Assembly (NCBI RefSeq): GCF_014202075.1
Contig: NZ_JACHFZ010000001.1
Location: 496,001-560,000 of the forward strand
DNA length: 64,000 nucleotides
From: Brevundimonas basaltis
GTDB taxonomy: Bacteria > Pseudomonadota > Alphaproteobacteria > Caulobacterales > Caulobacteraceae
Direction of reading: 5' to 3'
In this document: in pieces, positions 47,214 to 59,555 of the stretch
How positions within the stretch are numbered: the stretch's first letter is position 1
How the letters are laid out: each line of letters starts with the position of its first letter
The notes under the pieces: generated by a model
Databases searched by the model: none
What the model was told of the DNA's origin: nothing
What the model saw: only the letters and a program-made list of their open reading frames with translations
Program-made: the position numbers and the translations under genes

Positions 47214-47711
47214 ATGGCGGCCATGAGCCATGCCGCCGACACCGAGGACGCCGCAACCCGCCGCGCGGCGGTCGTCGACCAGATCCGGGCCGACACCGGC
47301 ATCGACGAAGCGATGATCGGCCGGCTGGTCGATGGCTTCTACGAGCGGGTTCGTGGCGATCAGTTAATTGGCCCAGTCTTCCACGAGCGTATTGACGACT
47401 GGGGACCTCACCTCGAACAGATGAAGCTGTTCTGGTCATCCGTGGCGCTGATGAGCGGCGCCTATCACGGTCGTCCGATGCCGAAGCACCTGCCCTTACC
47501 CGTCGACGCCCGCCATTTCGACCGCTGGCTGGAGCTCTTCGAGACGACGGCGCGGGAGCTGTGTCCCCCCGTGGCCGCCGACCACTTCATCGAACGCGCC
47601 CGCCGCATCGCCGAGAGCCTGGAGCTGGGCATCGCCGGCGCCAACGGCGTCCTGTTGCGGAAGGGTGAGCGCTATGTGCAGTCGCAAGACGCGTGGACGC
47701 CGCCCAGTTGA
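47214..47711 (+). CDS. Group III truncated haemoglobin
   Basis: A 165-residue globin. The helix pattern and motifs LVDGFYERVRGD and WGPHLEQMKLFWSSVALMSG are group III (trHbP) features; the proximal histidine is probably in GRPMPKHLPLP or the following HF. Roles are oxygen or NO binding. An ATG three codons later (47223) may be the true start; neither has a good ribosome site. It lies 224 bp from the divergent ABC-F gene. Confidence 0.88.
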   Translation: MAAMSHAADTEDAATRRAAVVDQIRADTGIDEAMIGRLVDGFYERVRGDQLIGPVFHERIDDWGPHLEQMKLFWSSVALMSGAYHGRPMPKHLPLPVDARHFDRWLELFETTARELCPPVAADHFIERARRIAESLELGIAGANGVLLRKGERYVQSQDAWTPPS

Positions 47712-47774
47712 GCGGCCCAAGCACCGCCGTCTCCTGCCAAAATGGTGTCAGCAGACGGCGACCGAACCGCGCGC

Positions 47775-47789
47775 GTTCCCATAATGTTC
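47775..47789 (+). promoter_or_regulatory. LexA (SOS) box of uvrA
   Basis: GTTCCCATAATGTTC is a perfect GTTC-N7-GTTC operator, 80 bp before the uvrA start. It abuts TTGCTG, a possible -35. Confidence 0.85.
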
Positions 47790-47868
47790 TTGCTGAAAGC
47801 GTCGAATTGATCCCCATATAGCGTCGTCGCGCCGGACCTCGTCCGGCCCTCCCGCGTTCCCGGATTCC

Positions 47869-50772
<2,904 letters not shown>

Positions 50773-50784
50773 GGCGCTCTCGTC

Positions 50785-51714
50785 TCAGGCGGTCGGGGTC
50801 TCCGCGCCCAGTCCCTTGATGTCGCGATAGGCGGCGGCGAAGGGCGCGTACATCACCCCGACCGTCAGGGCGTAGACCACCGCTTCGGCGACGGCGCTGG
50901 CGATGATCCACGGGTTGGTCACGTCAAGGGCCGCAGCCACTGCCTCGGCGTCGCCGCCCGAACCGATGGACCATATCTCGCCTCCGGCCATCATCGCGAG
51001 GGGCAGGGTGACGACCCAGGACAGCATGCTGATCACGAGCACCATGGCCAAGGCGATTACAGCCATGCCGAGCAGGGACCAGAACCGTCCGCGCGTCACC
51101 GCGAACGAGTCGAAGAAGGCGAAGCGGTTTTCGGCCACTGTGATCGGCACCGCCAGGCTCAGGCGGACGGCGAGCCAGACAAGCCCGGCGACGCCGGCGA
51201 GGCCGGCCAGAACCACGAACAACCACAACCAGTTGGCGCCGGCGGCGCTGGCGATGCCCGCCAGCGTGCCGACCACGACGGCAACGGCGATCCAGGCGCA
51301 GAAGATTACGATGCCGAGCACGAGGGTGACGACGAACACGCGAAGTTCGTCCATGCCGAGCCGAAGATAGCCGAACCCCGTGGCGCGTGGGTTCAGCACC
51401 CCCCGCGCGACCGCCGCCATCAGCATGGCCGTGACGATCAGCGTGATCGGCAGCAGCCAGGCCATGCCCAGCATCACCTGTCCGAAGCCCTGAAACGCCT
51501 CCAGAACCTGTTCCGGGGTCGCCTTGGGGGACTGGGCTTCCAACGCCTCCATCCGCTCCGCCCATTCGGTCATCGGGCCGATCATGGTCGACATGGCGAA
51601 CAGGTTGCCCACGCTCACGATGGCGTAAAGAACCGCCCAGGCGACAAGCGCCATCGGATTGCGCCTGACGAGCCGAAAGCCCTCAAACGCCGCGTCGCTG
51701 CCGGAAAACGCCAT
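50785..51714 (-). CDS. Polytopic membrane protein, paralogue of the next gene
   Basis: A 309-residue inner-membrane protein with about six or seven hydrophobic helices (residues 22-44, 82-108, 128-155, 160-190, 208-235, 262-285). Common features with its neighbour are an N-terminal FRLVRRNPMALVAWAV segment, YLRLGMDELRV near 120 and RFWSLLGMAVIAL near 205. I do not recognise the family; it resembles uncharacterised glycerophosphodiester-phosphodiesterase membrane-domain proteins. GGAGGGGACC precedes the ATG. It lies 13 bp after the uvrA stop in convergent orientation. Confidence 0.75.
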   Translation of the reverse strand: MAFSGSDAAFEGFRLVRRNPMALVAWAVLYAIVSVGNLFAMSTMIGPMTEWAERMEALEAQSPKATPEQVLEAFQGFGQVMLGMAWLLPITLIVTAMLMAAVARGVLNPRATGFGYLRLGMDELRVFVVTLVLGIVIFCAWIAVAVVVGTLAGIASAAGANWLWLFVVLAGLAGVAGLVWLAVRLSLAVPITVAENRFAFFDSFAVTRGRFWSLLGMAVIALAMVLVISMLSWVVTLPLAMMAGGEIWSIGSGGDAEAVAAALDVTNPWIIASAVAEAVVYALTVGVMYAPFAAAYRDIKGLGAETPTA

Positions 51715-51744
51715 GGTCCCCTCCTATGCGTATTCGCCCGGAAC

Positions 51745-52710
51745 CTAGTGGTCGATCAGGGCCGTGTCAGCGGAAATCGCGCTGTTCGGCGTTACGTCGG
51801 GCGCGAGATCGAGCACCGCCCGGGCGAAGGGGGCGGCGCCCAATAACTGGCAGAAGCCGTGAACCCAGGCGACGGGCAGCAGCAGCAAGATCCCGCCGCC
51901 GATCAACAGCAAGGGCCGCCCCTGCAGCCCCTCGAACCAGGCCTGCACGGCCTCGGGCTCGGGCTCCATCGCCGCCATGCCGCCGCCCACGAACATCGCG
52001 GCCACGAGGATGACGGTGAACAGGACAGCGCAGAGCACGAGGGCGACAAAGAACATCACGATCATCAGCGCCAGAAGACGCCACGTCTGGCCGCGGCCCA
52101 GCTTCCAGCCTTCGACGAAGGCGAATGTGTTGTAGCGGAGACAGGCAGGCGCAAGCAGGGCAAGCCGCCCCCAGAGGGCAAGAAAGCCGACCGCCAACCC
52201 GATCCCCATGCCGAAATAGATGAGGCTCCGCCACGGCTCGGGCGTCCCCCCCAGGGCCAGGCCGATCGCCACCGCCAGCAGAACAGCCGCGACCACGGTG
52301 ATCACCATGCCGATCCCCACCGTCACCCCGATTACGGCGACATAGAGCTCCTGCATGCCGATGCGGAGGTGAGCGGCGCTGTCCCCGCGCCGGCTCGCGA
52401 AGACGGCCCGAATGATGGCGGTGGTCACCAGAAGGACCGCGAACAGCTGGGCGATGTTGGCCAGTTGGCTCCAGATCTGGAACTGCATCATCGCGGCGAA
52501 ATCGTCGTCGAACGGCGAGACGTGGTCCGGGCCCGGTCCGTTTTCGAACGCGCCCGACGCCATAAGCTCCGTCAACATTGGAATGATGGCGGCGAAGGCG
52601 AGCGCCGTCGGCGCCAGCAGCACCAGCCCCCAGATCATCGTGGCCATTGGGCGCCGCACCGCCTGCCGGAACGGCTCGGCGACAGCTTGAGAAATCGAAA
52701 ATGTCTTCAT
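51745..52710 (-). CDS. Polytopic membrane protein, paralogue of the previous gene
   Basis: A 321-residue inner-membrane protein with six or seven hydrophobic helices and a predicted layout like its neighbour: VRRPMATMIWGLVLLAP near residue 18, LRIGMQELYVAVIGV near 115, WRLLALMIVMFFVAL near 205. Its function is unknown. It lies just upstream of the paralogue on the same strand (31 bp apart), so they probably form an operon and perhaps a hetero-oligomer. Confidence 0.72.
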   Translation of the reverse strand: MKTFSISQAVAEPFRQAVRRPMATMIWGLVLLAPTALAFAAIIPMLTELMASGAFENGPGPDHVSPFDDDFAAMMQFQIWSQLANIAQLFAVLLVTTAIIRAVFASRRGDSAAHLRIGMQELYVAVIGVTVGIGMVITVVAAVLLAVAIGLALGGTPEPWRSLIYFGMGIGLAVGFLALWGRLALLAPACLRYNTFAFVEGWKLGRGQTWRLLALMIVMFFVALVLCAVLFTVILVAAMFVGGGMAAMEPEPEAVQAWFEGLQGRPLLLIGGGILLLLPVAWVHGFCQLLGAAPFARAVLDLAPDVTPNSAISADTALIDH

Positions 52711-52817
52711 ACCGCGCCCTCCCCGGCGGCCTTCTATTAACCACAGCCAAGCTTGAGGCCCAAGCCAGATCGAATTCCGAGGCTGACGCGGACCGTCCGC
52801 ATGACTAGAAAGCCGCG

Positions 52818-54212
52818 ATGAACGCCTCCACCTCCCCCACCCCCGTCCACGTCATCGGCGGCGGCCTCGCCGGCTCCGAGGCCGCCTGGCAGATCGCCCA
52901 CGCCGGCGTGCCGGTCGTCCTGCACGAGATGCGCGGCGTGCCCGGCGTGAAGACCGACGCCCACCACACCGACGGCCTCGCCGAACTGGTCTGCTCCAAC
53001 TCGTTCCGCTCGGACGACTGGGAGTACAACGCCGTCGGCCTGCTGCACGCCGAGATGCGGGCGCTGAACTCGGTGATCATGGCCTGCGGCGACGCCAATA
53101 TGGTGCCGGCCGGCGGGGCGCTGGCGGTCGATCGCGACGGCTTCTCGCAGGCGGTGACCGCGAAGCTGGAGGCCCACCCGCTGGTCACCGTCATGCGCGA
53201 GGAGATCGCCGGCCTGCCCCCCGAAGACTGGGACAACGTCATCGTCGCCACCGGCCCGCTGACCTCGCCCGCCCTCGCAGACGCCATTCTGAAGGCTACC
53301 GGCGAGGAGAGCCTGAGCTTCTTCGACGCCATCGCGCCCATCGTCCATGCCGATTCGATCGACTTCGACATCGCCTGGCGCCAGTCGCGCTACGACAAGG
53401 AAGGGCCGGGCGGAGACGCGGCCGCCTACGTCAACTGTCCGATGGACAAGGCGCAGTACGAGGCCTTCATCGACGCCCTGCTGGCTGGACCGAAGGCGGA
53501 GTTCAAGGACTGGGAGAACGTCCCCTATTTCGACGGCTGCCTGCCGATCGAGGTGATGGCCGAGCGCGGCCGCGAGACCCTGCGCCACGGCCCGATGAAG
53601 CCGGTTGGCCTGACCAATCCGCGCGACCCGCAGGTCAAGGCCCACGCCATCGTCCAGCTGCGTCAGGACAATGCGCTCGGCACCCTGTTCAACATGGTCG
53701 GCTTCCAGACCAAGCTGAAACACGGGGCCCAGGCCGAGGTGTTCCGCATGATTCCGGGTCTGCAGAAAGCCCAGTTCGCACGGCTCGGCGGCCTGCACCG
53801 CAACACCTTCCTCAACTCGCCGAAACTGCTGGACCGCCAGTTGCGCCTGAAGGCCATGCCGCGGCTGCGCTTCGCTGGCCAGATCACCGGCGTCGAGGGC
53901 TATATCGAGAGCGCCGCCATGGGTCTGCTGACCGGCCGACTGGCGGCGGCCCAGACCCTGGGCCGCAACCTGTCGCCGCCCCCGCCCGAGACGGCCATCG
54001 GGGCGCTGGTCGAACACATCACCGGCGGCCATCTGGAAGGCTCGAAATTCCAGCCGATGAACATCAACTACGGCCTGCTGCCGCCGCTGGAGGCGCCGAA
54101 GGTGGACGCCGAGGGCAAGAAGATTCCGCCCAAGGATCGCGGGCGGGCAAAAAAGCGGCTGATGAGCGTGCGGGCGCTGGAGGCGCTGAAGGCGTGGCGG
54201 GACGCGAGCTGA
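52818..54212 (+). CDS. trmFO: FADH2-dependent tRNA (uracil-54-C5)-methyltransferase TrmFO
   Basis: A 464-residue flavoprotein that makes m5U54 in tRNA using methylene-tetrahydrofolate. The FAD motif is [18 protein letters not shown] at residue 10; the catalytic cysteine is in [14 protein letters not shown] near 238; [12 protein letters not shown] lies near the end. The length is typical of the family. Its stop codon overlaps the next start (TGATG). Confidence 0.96.
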   Translation: MNASTSPTPVHVIGGGLAGSEAAWQIAHAGVPVVLHEMRGVPGVKTDAHHTDGLAELVCSNSFRSDDWEYNAVGLLHAEMRALNSVIMACGDANMVPAGGALAVDRDGFSQAVTAKLEAHPLVTVMREEIAGLPPEDWDNVIVATGPLTSPALADAILKATGEESLSFFDAIAPIVHADSIDFDIAWRQSRYDKEGPGGDAAAYVNCPMDKAQYEAFIDALLAGPKAEFKDWENVPYFDGCLPIEVMAERGRETLRHGPMKPVGLTNPRDPQVKAHAIVQLRQDNALGTLFNMVGFQTKLKHGAQAEVFRMIPGLQKAQFARLGGLHRNTFLNSPKLLDRQLRLKAMPRLRFAGQITGVEGYIESAAMGLLTGRLAAAQTLGRNLSPPPPETAIGALVEHITGGHLEGSKFQPMNINYGLLPPLEAPKVDAEGKKIPPKDRGRAKKRLMSVRALEALKAWRDAS

Positions 54213-54421
54213 TGACGGTCGCTGAGAACGGGACGGACCTCGCCCGGTTGGCCGCCCGTCGGGTCACCCTGATCTACCGCCTCGACCTGATCGCGAAGGG
54301 CGCCCAACTCAGCTACGAGGACGGTACGCTGGTCGACATGGCCTCCGAACAGACCCGGCTCGAGGATGAGGTCGCCCGCTTGGATCGCCTTATCGAAGCA
54401 CTGGAGCGCCTTGCCGACTGA
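54212..54421 (+). CDS. Small coiled-coil hypothetical protein
   Basis: A 69-residue protein beginning [25 protein letters not shown]. The last 30 residues (LEDEVARLDRLIEALERLAD) are a heptad-repeat coiled coil. Its ATG overlaps the trmFO stop by one base, so it is translated with it. I do not recognise the family; a tRNA-linked role would only be a guess. Confidence 0.65.
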   Translation: MTVAENGTDLARLAARRVTLIYRLDLIAKGAQLSYEDGTLVDMASEQTRLEDEVARLDRLIEALERLAD

Positions 54422-54479
54422 ACCCGTCCACGAGGGGCCGCCGGGTCGCCCGGGCCCATCCGACGATGGCGACCCGCTA

Positions 54480-55688
54480 CTAGCCGCCCCGCCCCCCATG
54501 CTTGGCGTACTCCAGCCGGGCGACGGTGCGGTTATGGACCTCGTCAGGGCCGTCGGCGATGCGCAGGGTACGGACCATGGCGTACATCTCGGCCAAGGGC
54601 GTGTCGGCCGAGACGCCGGCCCCGCCATGGGCCTGGATGGCGTCGTCGATGATCTGCAGCGCCATGCGCGGCGCCGCGACCTTGATCTGGGCGATCTCGG
54701 ACCTGGCGTTCCTGGCGCCGCCGTTGTCCATCATCCACGCGGCCTTGAGCACCAGCAGGCGGCACATCTCGATCTGGGTGCGGGCCTCGCCGACGCGTTG
54801 TTCCCAGACCGAATGCTCGGCCAGGGTCTTGCGGAAGGCGGTGCGGCTGAGCAGGCGGGCGGTCATCAGTTCGAGCGCCCGTTCGGCCATGCCGATGACG
54901 CGCATGCAGTGGTGGATGCGGCCCGGCCCGAGGCGGCCCTGGGCGATCTCGAAGCCCCGGCCCTCGCCGGCGATCAGGTTCTCCACCGGGACCCGGACAT
55001 TCTCCAGAACCACCTCGGCGTGGCCGATCGGCAGTTCGTCATAACCGAACACCGTCAGCATCCGCTCGACGCGGAAGCCCGGCGCGTCGACCGGGACGAT
55101 GATCTGGGACTGCTGGGCGTGGGTGGCGGCATCAGTGTCGGTCTTGCCCATGACTATGGTCACGGCGACGTTCGGGTGGGCCATGTTGGTCGACCACCAT
55201 TTTCGACCGTTGATCACATAGTGGTCGCCGTCACGGACGATGCGGGTCTGGATGTTGGTGGCGTCGGACGAGGCGACCTCGGGCTCGGTCATCAGGAAGG
55301 CCGAACGAATTTCACCGGCCATCAGGGGCTTCAGCCAGCGGTCCTGCTGCGCCGCGTTCCCGTACATATGGAGCACTTCCATATTGCCGGTGTCGGGAGC
55401 GTTGCAGTTGAACACCTCGGCCGACCACAGATGCCGGCCCATAAGCTCGGCCAGCGGGGCGTATTCGAGGTTGGTCAGACCGGCGCCGTGATCACCGGGC
55501 AGGAACATGTTCCACAGGCCCGCCTCGCGCGCCTCGGCCTTCATCGTCTCCATGACCGGGGGTTGGCGGGACGGATTTGCGCGGACCTGCGCCCGGTAGT
55601 CCGCTTCGCGCGGCAGAACCTTGTCCTCCATGAAACGGCGGACGCGATCCTGCCAATGCAGGGCCTTTTCGCTGAGGCGGAAATCCAT
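54480..55688 (-). CDS. Acyl-CoA dehydrogenase family protein
   Basis: A 402-residue acyl-CoA dehydrogenase of the FadE/ACAD11-like group. FAD-binding regions include LMTEPEVASSDATN near 133 and GRKWWSTNMAHP near 160; the C-terminal domain has QAHGGAGVSADTPLAEMYAMVRTLRIADGPDEVHNRT. It would start beta-oxidation of a fatty or branched acyl-CoA. An SCP2-type gene lies 74 bp upstream on the same strand, with a terminator-like hairpin between. Confidence 0.9.
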   Translation of the reverse strand: MDFRLSEKALHWQDRVRRFMEDKVLPREADYRAQVRANPSRQPPVMETMKAEAREAGLWNMFLPGDHGAGLTNLEYAPLAELMGRHLWSAEVFNCNAPDTGNMEVLHMYGNAAQQDRWLKPLMAGEIRSAFLMTEPEVASSDATNIQTRIVRDGDHYVINGRKWWSTNMAHPNVAVTIVMGKTDTDAATHAQQSQIIVPVDAPGFRVERMLTVFGYDELPIGHAEVVLENVRVPVENLIAGEGRGFEIAQGRLGPGRIHHCMRVIGMAERALELMTARLLSRTAFRKTLAEHSVWEQRVGEARTQIEMCRLLVLKAAWMMDNGGARNARSEIAQIKVAAPRMALQIIDDAIQAHGGAGVSADTPLAEMYAMVRTLRIADGPDEVHNRTVARLEYAKHGGRGG

Positions 55689-55708
55689 GGTGATGCTCCG
55701 ATGCGAAA

Positions 55709-55736
55709 ACGGCGCGACCCCGTCGGAGCCGCGCCG
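55709..55736 (-). terminator. Terminator hairpin between the SCP2 and acyl-CoA dehydrogenase genes
   Basis: On the minus strand a 7-bp cggcgcg/cgcgccg stem with a loop of 13 bases is followed by TTTT. It lies 30 bp past the SCP2 gene stop. Confidence 0.5.
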
Positions 55737-55762
55737 CTGAAATCAGTCCGTCGCCGCCCGCC

Positions 55763-56068
55763 TCAGCGCTTCAGCAGCGGGGCCAGTTTCTGGGCGATCA
55801 TCATGTCGCCGGCGATCTTCAGCTTGCCCTGCATGAAGGCCATCATCGGATCGAGCTGACCGTTCGACAGGGCCATGAAGTCATCCCAAGACATGGAGAC
55901 GGTGGCGTCGGCCGGCTTGTCCTCATTAGTCACGGTGTTCGGAACCGAGGCGCCGTCGATGTAGATTTTACCGGCGTCGCCCAGATCGATCTTCACGGTC
56001 TTGCCCAGACCGGAGTTGTCGCCGACGGCGCCGCGGATGTGTTCGGTGACTTGGGCCAGATCGGCCAT
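55763..56068 (-). CDS. SCP2 sterol-binding domain protein
   Basis: A 101-residue single-domain SCP2 protein. The pattern IDLGDAGKIYIDGA and MSWDDFMALSNGQLDPMMAFMQGKLKIAGD is the family signature of lipid-binding SCP2 domains. It probably carries acyl-CoA or other lipids for the acyl-CoA dehydrogenase next to it. Confidence 0.88.
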   Translation of the reverse strand: MADLAQVTEHIRGAVGDNSGLGKTVKIDLGDAGKIYIDGASVPNTVTNEDKPADATVSMSWDDFMALSNGQLDPMMAFMQGKLKIAGDMMIAQKLAPLLKR

Positions 56069-56168
56069 GGTGCGTCTCCTGACGAGGTTGAACCTCCGAC
56101 CTAGACCGGGCCGCGAGGCCTGCCAAGATCACCCCGGGTCAAGTTCTCGTTCGGGCGCCGCCCTGGGG

Positions 56169-56975
56169 TCAGTCCGACCATCCGTAATAGGGCCGCGGTC
56201 CACTGTCCGGCGGGGGCGGAGGCGACAGGTGGCGCGACGGCTCCTGGGCGCGCTCCGGACGCGGCTCGCGGAAGTCCGGCGGCGGGAGGGGCCTGCGGGG
56301 CTCGCGCCATTCCCGGTCCGGAGGAACCATCCGCCAATGGGGGCCGCCGCGCGCTTCTCGGCTCGCAAAGACCCGGCGCTCGTCCTCCCGGGCGCGATCA
56401 TGACGATAGCGCTCGGCGGCGCGGCGTTCACGGGCGCGGGCTTCCCGGGCGTCCCGCTCCATGGCGTCCAGACGGGCGCGCCGGGCCTCTCGCTCGGCCT
56501 GAAAATCGCGCTGCGGCGCATCGAAGCCAAACCAGCGCTGCACCGTCCGCACCGCTGAAGTCCGTTCGGTTTCGGGCGCCGGCTCGTAGTCGCGTGCCTC
56601 GGACACACGCCGGGTCTCGCGGCGCGGCCTTGAGACCTCATCAAGGTCGTCCCAGCCATCGTCGTACGACCAGGCCACGTCGGTCAGGGGCGGAAGGGGC
56701 GGCGGCAAACCCTGGAAGCCGTCGACCAGTTCACCGACCTCCATCACCGAACCGGGGACGAGGTCGGGTTCGACCGGCGGCACGATCTCGATCCGCAGGC
56801 GGTCGCTGTCGCTTACCGGGCGCGGCCCCGGTAGCTCGACGGCGCGTAGACCGACGAGACCGAAGGCAGCCGCCGCGAGGACAGACAGCGCGACAACGTG
56901 GCCCGTCCGCATACGGGAGGCGGCTCCGCGGAAGACGGTGGACACGCGTTCGATGTAGGGCCGGAGCGATGACAT
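56169..56975 (-). CDS. Hypothetical single-span membrane protein with Arg/Pro-rich tail
   Basis: A 268-residue protein with a short cytosolic start (MSSLRPYIERVSTVF), one hydrophobic helix at about residues 25-45, then a long charged tail rich in Arg, Glu and Pro, with a likely coiled coil (REARRARLDAMERDAREARARERR). It ends in proline repeats (RHLSPPPPPDSGPRP). I do not recognise it. The start at 56975 was chosen before the membrane helix; the longer frame lacks a convincing ribosome site. Confidence 0.6.
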   Translation of the reverse strand: MSSLRPYIERVSTVFRGAASRMRTGHVVALSVLAAAAFGLVGLRAVELPGPRPVSDSDRLRIEIVPPVEPDLVPGSVMEVGELVDGFQGLPPPLPPLTDVAWSYDDGWDDLDEVSRPRRETRRVSEARDYEPAPETERTSAVRTVQRWFGFDAPQRDFQAEREARRARLDAMERDAREARARERRAAERYRHDRAREDERRVFASREARGGPHWRMVPPDREWREPRRPLPPPDFREPRPERAQEPSRHLSPPPPPDSGPRPYYGWSD

Positions 56976-57235
56976 GGCGGGCGCCTGATAACTGCTATGT
57001 CTGCAACCCCCTGGCGGCGGTCCGGTTTCAGAACGGGGGTTTACGGTCGATGCAAATGCGACTGCGATTGACCCCGACTGGCGCCCCGGCGAGAGGCGCG
57101 CCCGCGCCACCCTCGTTTAATCCACCGCCGCGGCCCGCCGTCTGCTCTTCGTCTCAACCGCCAGCTTCATGATCGCACCAATGCAGCCGCACGCTGGCTG
57201 CGTCGGCGACTGGCTCTGTCAAGGGGTGGCGGTGC

Positions 57236-57715
57236 TCAAGTCTCGCCCACGTCGTTGTCAAGGCGCTTCCCGGCGATCAGATCAGCGAACATCGACATAG
57301 CGCCGGCCATAGTCTTCTGACGTTCGGGCGCCAGGGCGGACCACCGCGACAGGGCCTCGGCGCCCATCAGGCCGGGCGCGTCGGTCAACGCCGCGCAGCC
57401 GAAGTCGGTGAGCCGGGCGTGCACCACCCGGCGGTCGGTCTCGGAGCGATAGCGGACGATCAGGCCCTTGGCCTCCAACCGGTCCAGCACCGCGACCACC
57501 GTCGGCGAGGACATCGACACGTCGCGGGAGATAGCGCTGGTGCTGACCTCCCCGAGGGCGCGGATTGACTGCAGGACCAGCAACTGCGGCAGGGTCAGGC
57601 CGGTCAGGCTTGATATCTCGCGCGAGCGGACGTCAATCGCCTGGGCGATCCTACGCACCGACCGCACGAGAGAGGCCGTGGGATCGCTGTCAACGGGAAC
57701 GGAAAGCTCGGCCAT
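57236..57715 (-). CDS. MarR family transcriptional regulator, divergent from the NAGGN operon
   Basis: A 159-residue MarR-type regulator. The winged helix carries the recognition region SAISRDVSMSSPTVVAVLDRLEAKGLI near residues 62-88 and the wing YRSETDRRVVHARLTDFG. Its start is 64 bp from asnO on the opposite strand. A perfect 14-bp palindrome lies 12 bp before its ATG, so it probably represses itself and the operon. The ligand is unknown; an osmotic or metabolite signal is an inference. Confidence 0.85.
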   Translation of the reverse strand: MAELSVPVDSDPTASLVRSVRRIAQAIDVRSREISSLTGLTLPQLLVLQSIRALGEVSTSAISRDVSMSSPTVVAVLDRLEAKGLIVRYRSETDRRVVHARLTDFGCAALTDAPGLMGAEALSRWSALAPERQKTMAGAMSMFADLIAGKRLDNDVGET

Positions 57716-57727
57716 CGGGTTGAACTC

Positions 57728-57741
57728 GTTAGTGCACTAAC
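57728..57741. promoter_or_regulatory. Palindromic MarR operator (GTTAGTGCACTAAC)
   Basis: A perfect 14-bp palindrome centred between the MarR gene and the asnO gene, 13 bp from one start and 39 bp from the other. TTAG-TGCA-CTAA half-sites are typical of MarR-family operators. Binding here would block both promoters. Confidence 0.75.
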
Positions 57742-57779
57742 CATATCCACACGCTGCTTTCACAATTCAAGGAGGGCCC

Positions 57780-59555
57780 ATGTGCGGTCTGAGCGGCGAG
57801 ATCAATTTCGACGGAAGGCCAGCCGACGCCGGCGCCGTGCAACGCATGACGGATGCGCTCTCGCCTCGGGGACCGGACGGGTCCGGCATCGTGATGCGCG
57901 GCCCGGTGGGGATGGGCCACCGGCGGCTGAAGATCATCGACCTGTCGGAGAAGGCGCAGCAGCCAATGGTCGATTCCGACCTCGGCGTGACGCTGGCCTT
58001 CAACGGCTGCATCTACAACTATCCGGAACTGCGCGCCGAGCTTGAGGGGCTGGGGCACCGCTTCTTCTCGCACGGCGACACCGAGGTCATCATCAAGGCG
58101 TGGAAGGCTTGGGGCGAGGCCTGCGTCGATCGCTTCAAGGGGATGTTCGCCTTCGTCCTGCATGAGCGGGACAGCGGCCGGGTCGTGATCGCCCGCGACC
58201 GGTTCGGCATCAAGCCGCTGTATTTGGAGGAGAAGGGCAAGCGGCTGCGCTTCGCCTCGAGCCTGCCGGCCCTGCTGGCGGCGGGCGAGGTCGACACGTC
58301 GATCGATCCGGTGGGCCTGCACCACTACATGACCTTCCACGCCGTGGTGCCGCCGCCCCACACCATACTGACGGGGATCAGGAAATTCCCCGCCGCCACG
58401 ATCCGCGTGATCGAGCCGGACGGGACGTCGCGTGAGCGCGTCTACTGGCGACCAGATATGACGCGGCGTCCGGAGGACGCCGGGCTGACGGCCGAAGACT
58501 GGCGAGACCGGGTGCTGGAGTCGCTGCGCGTCGCCGTGAAGCGCCGCATGATCGCCGACGTGCCCGTCGGGGTGTTGCTGTCGGGCGGGGTCGATTCCAG
58601 CCTGATCGTCGGCCTGCTGGCGGAGTTGGGGCAGAAGGACCTGATGACCTTCTCGGTCGGCTTTGAGGCGGCCAACGGCGAACAGGGCGACGAGTTTGTC
58701 TATTCCGACCTGATCGCCAATCATTACGACACCCGGCACCACCAGATTTTCGTGCCACACGAGCGGCTGATGGAAGCTCTGCCGGGCGCCATCGGGGCGA
58801 TGTCGGAGCCGATGGTCAGCTATGACAACGTCGGCTTCTACCTGTTGAGCCAGGAGGTTTCGAAACACATCAAGGTGGTTCAGTCGGGCCAGGGCGCCGA
58901 CGAGGTTTTCGGCGGTTATCATTGGTATCCCCCGATGGTGGGCGCGACCGATCCGGTCGAGACCTACGCCAAGGCGTTCTTCGACCGCAGCCACGAGACG
59001 CTGAAGACACAGCTGAACGGGGCGTTCATGGCCGACACCGATGTCAGCCGGGCGCTGGTCGAGGCGCACTTCGCCCAGCCGGGCGCGGAGACGCCGGTGG
59101 ACAAGGCGCTGCGGCTGGACAGCCAGGTGATGCTGGTCGACGACCCGGTCAAGCGGGTCGACAACATGACCATGGCCTGGGGCCTGGAGGCGCGGGTGCC
59201 CTTCCTCGACCATGAGCTGGTCGAATTGGCGGGTCGAATTCCGCCGGAGCACAAGCTGAGCCAGGGCGGCAAGGGCGTTCTGAAGGAGGCGGCGCGACTG
59301 GTCGTCCCGCCCGAGGTCATCGACCGCAAAAAGGGCTACTTCCCCGTTCCCGCCTTGAAGTACATCGAGGGGCCTTATCTGGAGATGGTGCGCGAGGCGC
59401 TCACCAACCGGGCGGCACGCGACCGGGGCCTGTTCGACAAGGGCTACCTCGACACCCTGTTCGCGGACCCGACGGCGCATATCACGCCCCTCCGCGGCTC
59501 GGAGCTCTGGCAGGTCGCCATCCTCGAGATGTGGATGCAGCAGCATGGCCTCTGA
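57780..59555 (+). CDS. asnO: N-acetylglutaminylglutamine amidotransferase
   Basis: A 591-residue asparagine-synthase-like enzyme. Cys2 of the glutaminase (MCGLSGEI) is intact, the N-terminal Ntn domain carries RGPDGSG, and the synthetase domain the PP-loop LLSGGVDSS near residue 262. It amidates the NAGG dipeptide to NAGGN, an osmoprotectant made at high salt. GGAGG precedes the ATG. It is the first of the three-gene operon with ngg and the M42 peptidase. Confidence 0.9.
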   Translation: MCGLSGEINFDGRPADAGAVQRMTDALSPRGPDGSGIVMRGPVGMGHRRLKIIDLSEKAQQPMVDSDLGVTLAFNGCIYNYPELRAELEGLGHRFFSHGDTEVIIKAWKAWGEACVDRFKGMFAFVLHERDSGRVVIARDRFGIKPLYLEEKGKRLRFASSLPALLAAGEVDTSIDPVGLHHYMTFHAVVPPPHTILTGIRKFPAATIRVIEPDGTSRERVYWRPDMTRRPEDAGLTAEDWRDRVLESLRVAVKRRMIADVPVGVLLSGGVDSSLIVGLLAELGQKDLMTFSVGFEAANGEQGDEFVYSDLIANHYDTRHHQIFVPHERLMEALPGAIGAMSEPMVSYDNVGFYLLSQEVSKHIKVVQSGQGADEVFGGYHWYPPMVGATDPVETYAKAFFDRSHETLKTQLNGAFMADTDVSRALVEAHFAQPGAETPVDKALRLDSQVMLVDDPVKRVDNMTMAWGLEARVPFLDHELVELAGRIPPEHKLSQGGKGVLKEAARLVVPPEVIDRKKGYFPVPALKYIEGPYLEMVREALTNRAARDRGLFDKGYLDTLFADPTAHITPLRGSELWQVAILEMWMQQHGL

